Shown: in pieces, positions 1-9,819 of the stretch
How the letters are laid out: every line of letters starts with the position of its first letter
How positions within the stretch are numbered: the stretch's first letter is position 1
Source of the DNA: Nitrospira sp.
Lineage (GTDB): Bacteria; UBA9089; CG2-30-40-21; SBAY01
DNA length: 37,742 bases
Reading direction: 5' to 3'
Assembly: GCA_005239945.1 (NCBI GenBank)
Contig: SBAY01000102.1
Location: 1 to 37,742, forward strand
Position numbers and translations under genes: made by a program
Notes under the pieces: generated by a model
The model's database searches: none
What the model was told of the DNA's origin: nothing
The model's input: only the letters and a program-made list of their open reading frames with translations

Positions 1-196
1 ATGAGAATCCATCTGAGCCATTTAGAACCTTGTTTGGTAATAGAGCCTGTTTTGGTTTTTCCACCAGATGAATGAACAGAAGGAACTAAACCACCATAGG
101 AACAAAGATGGCCGGCAGAAAGGAATCTGGTGACATCTCCTATTTCCATGAGGATAAGGAGTCCTGAGTAATAGCTGATTCCGAGATAGTATTGGG
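1..196 (-). pseudogene. IS110/IS1111-family transposase, C-terminal fragment (runs off left edge; N-terminal part missing)
   Basis: Reverse-strand translation reads ...GISYYSGLLILMEIGDVTRFLSAGHLCSYGGLVPSVHSSGGKTKTGSITKQGSKWLRWIL, the typical Transposase_20 C-terminal motif; homology stops near 190-196. Confidence 0.85.
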
Positions 197-265
197 GCCA
201 GACCTCGAAAGCAGAATTAACTACCAAAGAGAAGAAAAGAAAGAGACGGTGGAGAGCAACTTTTT

Positions 266-394
266 CTAACCCGTTGCTGAAGCTAACTGCGGGGAGTAAG
301 GCGTGATTGAGATAGTTTTGTGGTTTATTAAGCTTTTATCTTGCTCATAAAGTTTGGTGGTAATTTCCCCGCAGTAGCTTAGCTTTTTCGTTAG
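266..394. repeat. imperfect inverted repeat, attC-like stem (CTAAC...AGCTAACTGCGGGGA / TCCCCGCAGTAGCT...GTTAG)
   Basis: Outer CTAAC/GTTAG boxes, unpaired spacer, inner AGCTAACTGCGGGGA / TCCCCGCAGTAGCT arms with one extra base, about 70 nt loop. Confidence 0.5.
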
Positions 395-479
395 TGGATT
401 AATGAGGTATTCTTTCTTATCGGACAAACAATAACGGATTACATATAACCAATTTTAAGGAGATAATGGTGTCCCTCTT

Positions 480-2147
480 ATGAAAAAAAAGGAAAAGAAG
501 GTTAATATCATCCCCTTAGGTGGTCTTGGGGAAATAGGCAAAAATATGATGGCCATAGAGTGTGATGAGGATATTATCGTTGTTGATGCCGGCATGATGT
601 TTCCTGAGGATGAGATGTTGGGTGTGGATTTTGTTATCCCTGATTTCAGGTACTTAGAGAAAAAGGTCAAAAATATTCGGGGGATAATTATTACCCATGG
701 ACATGAGGACCATATTGGGGCATTGCCTTATGTTTTACGAAAAATACCTGTCCCTGTTTATGGAACCCGTCTAACCTTAGGGTTGATTAAAAATAAACTT
801 GCCGAGCTTGAACCGGCGATTCCAGCGGAATTGAACTGCATCAAACCACGGACAAGTATTCAACTAGGTGTGTTTAAGGTAGAATTCTTTCGGGTAAGTC
901 ATTCTATCCCTGATGGTGTCGGCCTGGGTATCTATACACCCCTGGGTTTAATCATTCATACTGGAGATTTTAAGATTGACCAGACACCTATTAACGGAGA
1001 GGCAACAGATTTTCATAAGATTGCTGAGATGTGTAAGGATGGTGCATTAGCCTTGCTGTCTGATAGCACCAATGTAGAAAAAGAGGGATATACCCTTTCG
1101 GAAAAAGAGATTGGAGAGATATTCAAACAAATATTTAGAACTGCTCCAGGCAGAATAATCGTAACGACCTTTGCTTCTAATGTCAATCGTATCCAGCAGA
1201 TTATCGATGCCAGCGTCATCTATAACCGAAAGGTTTGTCTTATGGGTATGTCTATGGAAAAGGTGGTTAATATGGCCCAGGAACTTGGCTATCTAAGCAT
1301 CCCTTCTAAAACCCTTATTTCTGTCGATGAATTAAAAGATGTCCCGCTGAAACGGACGGTTATCATTACTACCGGTAGTCAGGGTGAACCCATGTCTGCT
1401 CTGAGCAGAATGTCTATGCATACCCATAAGCATATCAAGATTTCCAAAGGTGATACGGTGATTATCTCGGCTCGGACTATCCCGGGGAATGAGGTCTCTA
1501 TCTCCAGGACAATAAATAACCTTTTTAAGTTAGGTGCAGAGGTGGCTTATGAGAATGTCTCTGAAGTTCATGTCTCAGGACATGCCAGTCAGGAAGAGCT
1601 TAAATGGATGTTCAATATGGTTCACCCCAAGTATTTTATACCGATACACGGTGAGTATCGGCACTTAGTTCATCATGGCAAACTTGCTCAGAAGCTTGGT
1701 CTGGCGGTAAAAAATATCTTCATCATGGAGAATGGGATGAAACTTGGGATAACAAAGGAAAAGGCAATGCTTGATGAAAAGGTTGAGGCAGGCCAAATCT
1801 TGATAGATGGGAAGGGAATTGGAGATATAGGTTCGGTTGTGCTGCGGGATAGACAGCACCTGGCACAAGATGGAATGGTGATTGTTGTGGTGACAATTGA
1901 CCAGCAGAGTGCAAAGCTCATAGCCAGCCCGGAGATTATCTCCCGCGGATTTGTCTATGTCCGTGAAGCAGATGAATTAATGAATGAAGCCAAAATAAAG
2001 GTAAAAAACTTCTTAGAGGAATTGGTTCAGGAAGGAACAACCAACTGGCCAGCAATAAAATCAGGGATTAAAAGTACATTGAGTAAATACCTATTTGATA
2101 TGACCGAACGCCGACCGATGATATTACCTGTTATTGTGGAGGTGTAG
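480..2147 (+). CDS. rnj: ribonuclease J (metallo-beta-lactamase/beta-CASP RNase)
   Basis: 555 aa; IIITHGHEDHIGALPYV metallo-beta-lactamase motif, HTGDFKID, SDSTNVE, HVSGHASQEELKWM, FIPIHGEYRHL, C-terminal RNase J region. Confidence 0.96.
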   Translation: MKKKEKKVNIIPLGGLGEIGKNMMAIECDEDIIVVDAGMMFPEDEMLGVDFVIPDFRYLEKKVKNIRGIIITHGHEDHIGALPYVLRKIPVPVYGTRLTLGLIKNKLAELEPAIPAELNCIKPRTSIQLGVFKVEFFRVSHSIPDGVGLGIYTPLGLIIHTGDFKIDQTPINGEATDFHKIAEMCKDGALALLSDSTNVEKEGYTLSEKEIGEIFKQIFRTAPGRIIVTTFASNVNRIQQIIDASVIYNRKVCLMGMSMEKVVNMAQELGYLSIPSKTLISVDELKDVPLKRTVIITTGSQGEPMSALSRMSMHTHKHIKISKGDTVIISARTIPGNEVSISRTINNLFKLGAEVAYENVSEVHVSGHASQEELKWMFNMVHPKYFIPIHGEYRHLVHHGKLAQKLGLAVKNIFIMENGMKLGITKEKAMLDEKVEAGQILIDGKGIGDIGSVVLRDRQHLAQDGMVIVVVTIDQQSAKLIASPEIISRGFVYVREADELMNEAKIKVKNFLEELVQEGTTNWPAIKSGIKSTLSKYLFDMTERRPMILPVIVEV

Positions 2148-2187
2148 GAACTATGGACATACCGAATACAATTATCAATTAATAATT

Positions 2188-5100
2188 CTACTCATACCTA
2201 TCCCATACCGTATGTTCGCCAACAGGAGCAGGGGTTTTACCTTCTTTTTTCTTTTTCTCCTTTTCTTTCCTTGCCTTTTCAAGGGCATCTTTACGAAGGA
2301 TGGGGTGAATTTTCAAGAAGGCATTGACTACCTTAGGGTCAAATTGCTTGCCGGATTGCTCCTTTAATTCCTCTATCGCCTCTTCATCAGATTTACTTTC
2401 CCGAAAGGCACGGCTTGAGGTCATGGCATCGAAGGTATCAGCCACCCTTAAAATCCTTGCCAGATAAGGTATTTTTTCCCCTTTTAAGCCATCTAAGTAG
2501 CCTTTGCCATCATACCATTCATGATGATGATAAATAATCGGCACAACCTCCTTAAGAAATTCTAATGGTCTTAACATTTGAGTTCCCAGGAAGGGATGAT
2601 TTCTTATCTCTCGATGCTCCTCTATGTTTAATTCCTTCTCTGTCTTAAGCAAAATACTTTCCTTTATACCTATTTTGCCAATATCATGTAAAAGTGCGGC
2701 TGTCTCCAGGGTCTTGAGGTCTTCTTTGGAAAGATTCAACTCCTTACCAATCTCTACCGCATATCTGGCTACGGTATCTGAATGCCCTTTAGTGAATGGG
2801 TCCCTTGTTTCGATGATCAAAGAAAGTGCCCGTAATGTCTCCAGACTATGTTTTTGGACATCCTGATATAGTTTTGCATATTCGATGATAATCGATGATT
2901 GCTCAGAAATAGTTGACAAAACCTCAATATCTTGTTCATTAAAAAGGGTCTCATTGAGTTTACTGCAGACATTTAATGCCCCAACCGTCTTTTTTCTCAG
3001 AGACAGAGGCACACTAAGATAGGATTTTTCGATATAGATATTTTTCTCTTCTTCTGTCAGGATTGTATCTTCCGGCAAGTTATTAATCATAAGTGGGCTA
3101 TTGGTTTGTATGACTCGTCCGGCAATTCCCTGTCCAAAATTTAGTTTTTCTTCTCGTTCCTGCTCCATATAAGTCAATCCATAAGATGCCTCTAATTTAA
3201 TATTACCCTCTGCATCCAATAAAGACAAAGAGGCCTTTTTAACCCTTAACACCTTAGCCGTCAATTCTACGATTTGCGGGAGAATATCCTCTACGTCAAA
3301 GACAGTACCAATCATTTTATTTACTGCCTGAACCGTTGACAATTGTAATGCCCTTCGTTTTATCCCATCAAATGCCTCTGTATTATTTAACATAATAACT
3401 ATTTGATTGGCTATAATAGATATCATCCGTTCATCTTCGCTGGTAAATACCCCTGAAGGTAATTTATTCATAAAGTGCATGACGCCAATAGTTTTCTTAT
3501 CTTTCATAATTGGCATAGCAATTAAATTTTGTATATAAAGGTCACCCATCGGTCTAAACCTTGGGTCCTTACGGACATCATCGATAATTACCCCCTGTCC
3601 TTTCTCGCCAACCCAACCAATAATCCCATCACCCATCTTAAATTTGAGTGTCTTGAATAATCCTTCACTTATCCTTCTCTTCCCATGACCAACCTTAACG
3701 ACATACTCATGACGGTCTTCATCCCAGAGAAATATCATTCCTATCTCTGCACTTATAACCTCATTGATTATATTTACGGCCAGGCCTAACATTTCTGTGG
3801 TATTCATAGACAAAGCCATTTTACCGGCTATTTGTTGTAAGCCTATTAATTCTTGTAATCTGCGTGAGGTCTGACTATATAATTTAGCATTGTCAATAGC
3901 CGCGGCCGCAGCCTGCGAAATGGCCATAATCAGTCTTAACTCTTCTTTGGATAATGGCTGTTTGAGTTGCGAGACAAGGCTTAAAATCCCAATTACCTTA
4001 TCCTTGGTTATCAATGGAATTAACAGAAGTAATTCTATTTTCCCTGTCCCAACTAATAGCCTTAGATCCGACATGCCTTCTATGGTAGAAAGACTCAAGT
4101 GTCTTTTCCCCACCAGGACAGGTTCAAGTTTCCCCTTCAACTCATCATTTAGTTCAATCTCTGTTTCTTGAGTCTTATCATCTCCAAAACCACGGTCAGC
4201 TATTCTGTTTAATTGATTCTTCTTATCCTCATAGAAGGATATACTCACCGCAAATTGTGGAAATAGTGTAGTGATCTTCTCCATGATGACCTTAAGGATT
4301 TCTGCGATACTAAGGGTAGAAGACAGGGCTGTAGAAATCACATAAAAACTGGACAACTCGGTTACTCGTTGAGTAATCATTTCATAGAGTCGGGCGGTTT
4401 CGATAGCAATACTGACCTCATTGGCTAAGATACAGAGTAAATTCAAGTCGGATTCTGTAAATATCCCACTGCCTACCCGATTACTAATATTAAATACACC
4501 AATCAATTTATCCTTCAGGATTAATGGGGCAGACATGGCATCTTTAATTTCCGTATCTACTTTAGTAGATTTGAATCGCTGGTCTTTCACCTCACCAATG
4601 AGCAGTAAAGGTTCTTTTTCTTTAGCCACCCAACCGGCGATACTTCCATCCCCGGGTTTTCTAACCGTATTTTTAATAATCTCATCTGTCAAGCCCTCAG
4701 CTACCTTAATCGTCAATTCACCGGTAGCTTCATCTAATAACATAACCGAACCGTGTTGAGCCTGGAATATTTCACTGCTTCTTTTCAGGATTAATTTTAA
4801 AATCTCTTGTAACTCCTTACCTTCGCTAATGGTTTTGCTTATTTCATATAACGCCGATAAGGCATTAGCCGCTGTTTTTAATTCCGTATATAATTTAGCT
4901 GTTTGTAAGGAAACCGCCGCCTGAGTGGCTATAACCATTAATATACTTTCGTCTATTTCGGTAAAACCTTCTTCACGCTTAGAATTAAATACATTAATAA
5001 CCCCAATTGTTTTCTCTTTATATTTTAATGGCGCGGCAAGTTGAGAGCGTAAGTCCTGTTTTAAAGGATTAACAAACCGGGGGTCTTTATCCAGATCCGG

Positions 5101-6168
5101 TATATTCTGGACTGCACCTTCTTTAGCCACCCAGCCGGTAATTCCTTCTCCTACCCGCACACTTGACTTGTCTAATTTTTCTTCATGAGGATAAGTGCCC
5201 CTACAAACAACCTCCCCTGAAATATCATCGAGCAGCCAGATGGATGCCTTTTCGGCTGAGGTTACCTTGATAGCACCATCCATCAGTAAAGATAATTGTT
5301 CTTTAAGGTCAAATTTTGAGGTAATAGCCTGTTCTATTCTAAGTAACGCCATAGAACTGGTAATTTCTCGCTGGAGTGCCTCCTTAGTTACACCATAAAG
5401 CCTGGCATTGTCAATAGCCGTAGCCGATTGTGCCGCAAAGATATTAAGTAAATCTATTTCCTCTGAAGTGAATAGGCGACTGGTCTTCGTATAAAGTTCT
5501 AAAACCCCAATTATCTCATCTCTTGCCTTCAATGGGAGTCCAAGATACGAAATAAATCCCTCATCTTTTACCCAGGTGGAGGTTCTTGGGTCAGTGGATA
5601 AATCCAGAATAGATTGAAATGACTTATTCTCTACAACCCAGTTACTTATTTTTTCCTTAGTGCCTATTTCCATTAAATCTGTTTGAATACCTTCTTTAGC
5701 CTTAGGGATTACTCCTTCCTTCATCTTCCCGGCCAACCCCACCAGACAACCATCGACCTGAACTAATTTAATGGCTGATTTTGGAATCATGTCCAGGACC
5801 TCATTCATGTGCAGTGTCGAGGTTAAACCAAAGGATATTTCCTGAAGGGTAGTAAGCTGGGCTGCCCGGGATTTACTTCGTTTCTCATCACCCCGAGCCT
5901 TGAGAAGAATAAAATTATGTATAACCAGGAGGGTAACCAAAAAAGACACTGACATCCATAAGACCGTTACATTCTGGAAAAAGAAAAAACTAACCACAAC
6001 AAATCCAATAACGATTACCCCTACAATCCAATTAAGTAATTTGTCGATATCACTTTTTTCAGAATAAAGTGATATATTTTTTTCTAAAATAGATGGAAAT
6101 TCTTTTATATTGTGAATAAGATACCATGGATTTTTAACTATATTCATGACCATATACCATTCCTTCAT
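2188..6168 (-). CDS. multi-GAF HD-GYP domain protein (about six GAF domains, then HD-GYP)
   Basis: 1326 aa; two N-terminal hydrophobic segments; repeated GAF-like blocks each ending ...AxLY; C-terminal LLHDIGKIGI...HHHEWYDGKGYLDGLKGEKIP...ADTFDAMTSSRAFR. Confidence 0.93.
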   Translation of the reverse strand: MKEWYMVMNIVKNPWYLIHNIKEFPSILEKNISLYSEKSDIDKLLNWIVGVIVIGFVVVSFFFFQNVTVLWMSVSFLVTLLVIHNFILLKARGDEKRSKSRAAQLTTLQEISFGLTSTLHMNEVLDMIPKSAIKLVQVDGCLVGLAGKMKEGVIPKAKEGIQTDLMEIGTKEKISNWVVENKSFQSILDLSTDPRTSTWVKDEGFISYLGLPLKARDEIIGVLELYTKTSRLFTSEEIDLLNIFAAQSATAIDNARLYGVTKEALQREITSSMALLRIEQAITSKFDLKEQLSLLMDGAIKVTSAEKASIWLLDDISGEVVCRGTYPHEEKLDKSSVRVGEGITGWVAKEGAVQNIPDLDKDPRFVNPLKQDLRSQLAAPLKYKEKTIGVINVFNSKREEGFTEIDESILMVIATQAAVSLQTAKLYTELKTAANALSALYEISKTISEGKELQEILKLILKRSSEIFQAQHGSVMLLDEATGELTIKVAEGLTDEIIKNTVRKPGDGSIAGWVAKEKEPLLLIGEVKDQRFKSTKVDTEIKDAMSAPLILKDKLIGVFNISNRVGSGIFTESDLNLLCILANEVSIAIETARLYEMITQRVTELSSFYVISTALSSTLSIAEILKVIMEKITTLFPQFAVSISFYEDKKNQLNRIADRGFGDDKTQETEIELNDELKGKLEPVLVGKRHLSLSTIEGMSDLRLLVGTGKIELLLLIPLITKDKVIGILSLVSQLKQPLSKEELRLIMAISQAAAAAIDNAKLYSQTSRRLQELIGLQQIAGKMALSMNTTEMLGLAVNIINEVISAEIGMIFLWDEDRHEYVVKVGHGKRRISEGLFKTLKFKMGDGIIGWVGEKGQGVIIDDVRKDPRFRPMGDLYIQNLIAMPIMKDKKTIGVMHFMNKLPSGVFTSEDERMISIIANQIVIMLNNTEAFDGIKRRALQLSTVQAVNKMIGTVFDVEDILPQIVELTAKVLRVKKASLSLLDAEGNIKLEASYGLTYMEQEREEKLNFGQGIAGRVIQTNSPLMINNLPEDTILTEEEKNIYIEKSYLSVPLSLRKKTVGALNVCSKLNETLFNEQDIEVLSTISEQSSIIIEYAKLYQDVQKHSLETLRALSLIIETRDPFTKGHSDTVARYAVEIGKELNLSKEDLKTLETAALLHDIGKIGIKESILLKTEKELNIEEHREIRNHPFLGTQMLRPLEFLKEVVPIIYHHHEWYDGKGYLDGLKGEKIPYLARILRVADTFDAMTSSRAFRESKSDEEAIEELKEQSGKQFDPKVVNAFLKIHPILRKDALEKARKEKEKKKKEGKTPAPVGEHTVWDRYE

Positions 6169-6515
6169 CTGAAAACACCTCTGATTTCTTGGAGTTAATT
6201 TTTTAGAATTTTATAATTCATAAAAGGATTAAAAGGCTAAAGCCTAAACTCCAATTCTCACATATTAGGATGTTCCTTTATTATATTAAAATAATAGCAA
6301 ATAAATTGAATTTAGTCAAGAAAAAAATCTTGTTAGAGGTAATTCCTCGGTTATCAATTGGTTCCATATCCTGAAAGAGATTACATCACTTCGGAAGGAG
6401 ACGGGCAACGAGCATATCACCTCCGTGACCATTCGCATCGCGCCAGACAGTTCTCCGTTGAGTCCCCATCTTGCCATCGACTCGGGACAACAAGGCATTC
6501 AAATTACCACCTCCC

Positions 6516-7715
6516 TTAAAGTGCTTTAAATACAGCCAGAACTTTATCAAGATGAACCGTTGTATGTGTGGCCATCAAGCTTAGTCTCAGCCGTGACTTA
6601 CCTTTGGGAACAGTCGGTGGTCTTATGGCTGGGACAAAGATACCATTTTCATAGAGGAATTTTGATGCCTGCATCGTTTTAGCCGTATCCCCAATAAATA
6701 CAGGTATGATTTGGGTCGGACTCTCCATCGTATCAAATCCTATGGATTGTAATCCTTCCTTTAAATACCGGACATTTTGCAAAAGTCGAAGTTGAAGTTG
6801 TGGTTCTGTTTGAATTACTTCTAAGGAAGCTAATGCCGTGGCTACTTGAACCGGGGCCAGGGCAGTAGAATAAATAAAACTCCTGGCCTTGTTTATGAGA
6901 TACTCAATCAGGACATTAGAACCAGCAATAAACCCGCCAAGACTCCCCAATGCCTTGCTTAAAGTTCCCATTTGAATATCAATATGCCCATCTAAATCAA
7001 AATATTCCACTGTTCCCCGGCCTTCTTTGCCCAATACCCCTGTTCCATGGGCATCGTCAACCATTACCAGGGCATTATATTTTTCAGCTAAATCCACTAT
7101 TTCCGGCAAAGGGGCAATATCGCCATCCATGCTGAATACCCCGTCGGTAATAATCAATCGAAGTCTTTTGTTTTGGGTTTGTTTGAGGATTTTTTCAAGG
7201 AAAACCATATTTTTGTGTGGATAAACCCTTAAATCCGCCTCACTTAACCTACAACCATCGATTATACTGGCATGATTTAGTTTGTCAACAATGATGACAT
7301 CACCTTTACCTGCTAGGCTTGAAATTACACCAAGATTAGCCGCATAGCCAGAGGCAAAGACTAAAGCCGCCTCTGTCTTTTTAAATTCAGCTAACCTTTT
7401 TTCTAATTCATCATGTAGTGAAAAAGTTCCAGAGATTAATCTTGAGGCACCACTGCCACAGCCAAATCTTTCAATGGCCTCTTTTGCCTTTTCTTTAACC
7501 TTTGGGTGCTGGGTTAATCCTAAATAATCATTGGAGCATAAAAGGATATATTCATCCTGAGCAATTTTAATCGTAGGACCATCACAGGAATCGATTATCC
7601 TTAATTTTCTGGACAAGTCCTGTTTTTCTAACCTATCTAATTCCTCTCTTAAAAAATCCATTTTAGGTGATAAAGGGATGTTTTTTTTAGCCATCTTTTT
7701 TATTCTATCACTCAC
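6516..7715 (-). CDS. PLP-dependent alpha-oxoamine synthase (8-amino-7-oxononanoate synthase / glycine C-acetyltransferase type)
   Basis: 399 aa; CSNDYLGL, GCGSGASRLISGT, VDDAHGTGVLG, GTLSKALGSLGGF motifs. Confidence 0.92.
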   Translation of the reverse strand: MSDRIKKMAKKNIPLSPKMDFLREELDRLEKQDLSRKLRIIDSCDGPTIKIAQDEYILLCSNDYLGLTQHPKVKEKAKEAIERFGCGSGASRLISGTFSLHDELEKRLAEFKKTEAALVFASGYAANLGVISSLAGKGDVIIVDKLNHASIIDGCRLSEADLRVYPHKNMVFLEKILKQTQNKRLRLIITDGVFSMDGDIAPLPEIVDLAEKYNALVMVDDAHGTGVLGKEGRGTVEYFDLDGHIDIQMGTLSKALGSLGGFIAGSNVLIEYLINKARSFIYSTALAPVQVATALASLEVIQTEPQLQLRLLQNVRYLKEGLQSIGFDTMESPTQIIPVFIGDTAKTMQASKFLYENGIFVPAIRPPTVPKGKSRLRLSLMATHTTVHLDKVLAVFKAL

Positions 7716-7780
7716 TTGCTAAAAAGTCAACCCGTTTTTTGTCAGAGGCATTCAGGAAATAGCGTTTTTGAAAAAGGTTA

Positions 7781-7856
7781 GCCACAAAAACACAAAGGCA
7801 CTAAATTTCACTAAAATTTCCTTTTGTGGAATTTTGTGTTTTGGTGATTTTGTGGC
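7781..7856. repeat. palindromic repeat, CACAAAGA (8-mer) family
   Basis: GCCACAAAAACACAAAGGCACTAAA ... TTTTGTGTTTTGGTGATTTTGTGGC. Confidence 0.8.
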
Positions 7857-7880
7857 ATATTACAATTAATCGAAATTTTC

Positions 7881-7910
7881 TTGACATTTTTGGTAAGGGT
7901 ATGATATAAT
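7881..7910 (+). promoter_or_regulatory. sigma70-type promoter for mcsA-mcsB-clpC
   Basis: TTGACA (7881-7886), 18 nt, TATAAT (7905-7910); strong SD AAAGGAGGT at 7971-7979. Confidence 0.8.
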
Positions 7911-7984
7911 AAAATTAGGAATTAGGGGAAAATGGTTTTCTCTAATCTATAAATCCTCAATGCTCACAATAAAGGAGGTCAGAG

Positions 7985-8518
7985 ATGTTTTGTGATATTT
8001 GTCAAAAAGAAGAGGCAACTATATTTTATAAAGAAATGGTTAATAATAAATATACCGAGATGCATCTCTGTAAAAAATGTGCCGGTGAGCAAGAAGTCAA
8101 AAATTTACAGATTCCACCGGCTATCACTAATCTTCTCTCTGCCCTGGCTGAATTAAGTGCTGAGGCTGTACCTAAGGAAATAGCCGAGGAAAAATGCCCT
8201 GGATGTGGCTTTACCTATTCGGATTTTCGCGAAAGAGGAAAATTGGGCTGTTCTCAATGTTATCAATCCTTTAGTGAGCCATTGTCTAATATCCTCCGCA
8301 AGATTCATGGTAATATCCAGCATAGTGGTAAATCGCCTGCTACCCTTCCTACCCCCGCTACCCCTTCTGCTGTGCCGCCTGTCAGGGAAACAGAACTATC
8401 AAAGGAAATTGTAGCCTTACGCCAGGCATTAGAGGCGGCGGTTAAAAAGGAAGAATATGAGGAGGCGGCTAAATTACGAGACCAAATCAAGGCATTAGAA
8501 AAGGAAATTATGAATTAA
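7985..8518 (+). CDS. mcsA: McsA-like zinc-binding protein-arginine kinase activator, UVR motif
   Basis: CDICQKEEA, CKKCAGEQ, CPGCGFTYSDFRERGKLGCSQCYQSF motifs; C-terminal UVR motif EYEEAAKLRDQIKALEKEI; adjacent mcsB and clpC. Confidence 0.93.
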   Translation: MFCDICQKEEATIFYKEMVNNKYTEMHLCKKCAGEQEVKNLQIPPAITNLLSALAELSAEAVPKEIAEEKCPGCGFTYSDFRERGKLGCSQCYQSFSEPLSNILRKIHGNIQHSGKSPATLPTPATPSAVPPVRETELSKEIVALRQALEAAVKKEEYEEAAKLRDQIKALEKEIMN

Positions 8519-8600
8519 AAATTATGAATTAAAAATTAAAAATTGAGAAGTAAGAATTGTTTTCCTCAATTTTTAATTTTTAATTCATAATTTTTAATTA
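8516..8600. repeat. palindromic heptad repeat, family A (ATTAAAA)
   Basis: ATTAAAA ATTATGA ATTAAAA ATTAAAA ATTGAGA ... CTCAATTTTTAATTTTTAATTCATAATTTTTAATT; overlaps the mcsA stop codon. Confidence 0.9.
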
Positions 8601-8620
8601 TACGAGGAGCCCACAGGATA

Positions 8621-9679
8621 ATGGATATAAAAAAGATTGTCGAGACCCCAGCAGAATGGTTAAATAATACCGGTACCCATGCGGATATTGTTATCAGCAC
8701 ACGAGTAAGGTTAGCTCGCAATCTCGACGGCATACCATTTACCAATTGTGCCAAAGAGCCTGAGATTAACAAGGTCATTTCCGAGGTAAAAAATGCCGTT
8801 AAAAATAATCCCTATCTGACTAATGCAAGTATGCTCGATTTAAGCCAGGTAAATAATTTAGTTAAACAATTTTTAGTTGAGCGACACCTGATTAGTCGTG
8901 AGTTAGCCGAAAATAAAAAAGGGATTGTTTTTGTAGGTGATAAAGAGCTGATAAATATTATGGTCAATGAAGAAGACCATCTGCGGATACAGACCTTTTC
9001 TTCTGGATTAGAGCCACAGCGAACATGGCAGATGATTAACCAGGTAGATGATGAATTATCTAAATCATTAAAATATGCCTATTCATCGAATTGGGGTTAT
9101 TTGACTGCCTGTCCAACCAATGTGGGCACTGGTATGCGCACATCGGTGATGATACATCTACCGGCACTCGATATTACTAAACAGATACGAAAAATACTTC
9201 ATGCTATCTCCCAAGTAGGATTGGCTATTCGTGGGCTTTATGGTGAGGGAACAGAGGCACTGGGTGATTTCTTTCAGATATCTAATCAAATAACGCTTGG
9301 TAGGAGTGAGGAGGAAATAACGGAAAATATAGAGAAAATCACTAACCAGATTATTGGTCATGAGCAAAAGGCACGAGAGGTGTTAATCAAGGAAAATCGA
9401 ATTCAATTAGAAGACCAGATTCTGCGTGCTTATGCTACCTTAGCCTATGCCCGGGTTATCTCCTCAAAAGAGGCTTTAGAACTCCTGTCATTAGTTCGCT
9501 TAGGCGCAGGCATCGGATTGATCAAAGAGGTCTCATTAAAAGTGATAAATGAGTTATTGGTTCTTTCTCAACCGGCCAATGTTCAATTATTAGCCGGTGA
9601 GGTTCTAAGTAATCCGGCTCGTGATGTCAGACGAGCGATTATAATTCAACAAAAATTATTCAGGGAGAAAATAAAGTAA
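8621..9679 (+). CDS. mcsB: protein-arginine kinase McsB (ATP:guanido phosphotransferase fold)
   Basis: 352 aa; STRVRLARNLDGIPF, NEEDHLRIQ, LTACPTNVGTGMRTSVMIHLP; C-terminal RDVRRA matching the McsB RDxxRA motif. Confidence 0.96.
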   Translation: MDIKKIVETPAEWLNNTGTHADIVISTRVRLARNLDGIPFTNCAKEPEINKVISEVKNAVKNNPYLTNASMLDLSQVNNLVKQFLVERHLISRELAENKKGIVFVGDKELINIMVNEEDHLRIQTFSSGLEPQRTWQMINQVDDELSKSLKYAYSSNWGYLTACPTNVGTGMRTSVMIHLPALDITKQIRKILHAISQVGLAIRGLYGEGTEALGDFFQISNQITLGRSEEEITENIEKITNQIIGHEQKAREVLIKENRIQLEDQILRAYATLAYARVISSKEALELLSLVRLGAGIGLIKEVSLKVINELLVLSQPANVQLLAGEVLSNPARDVRRAIIIQQKLFREKIK

Positions 9680-9791
9680 GGTATCAGGTATCAGGTGTCA
9701 GGTGTCAGGTAGGAAGAAAAGAGAAGTTAGGAGAAAAGAGTTTTTCACTGACTCCTAATTCCCCTCTCCTTCCTGCCTGATACCTGATACC
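9680..9791. repeat. palindromic heptad repeat, family B (GGTATCA)
   Basis: GGTATCA GGTATCA GGTGTCA GGTGTCA GGTAGGA ... TCCTGCCTGATACCTGATACC; starts at the base after the mcsB stop. Confidence 0.88.
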
Positions 9792-9819
9792 TAAATTATT
9801 AATTGATGAGGTGAAAAAA

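Noticed and set aside
455-670. 71-aa minus-strand ORF over rnj
   Set aside because: Antisense shadow of a strongly conserved CDS; no recognisable motif.
2134-2367. 77-aa plus-strand ORF after rnj
   Set aside because: Lies over the 3' end of the HD-GYP gene on the opposite strand; low-complexity Phe-rich translation.
9811-9819. GTG 9811 as clpC start
   Set aside because: GAGGTG at 9808-9813 serves better as SD for ATG 9820, which gives the usual [12 protein letters not shown]-terminus.
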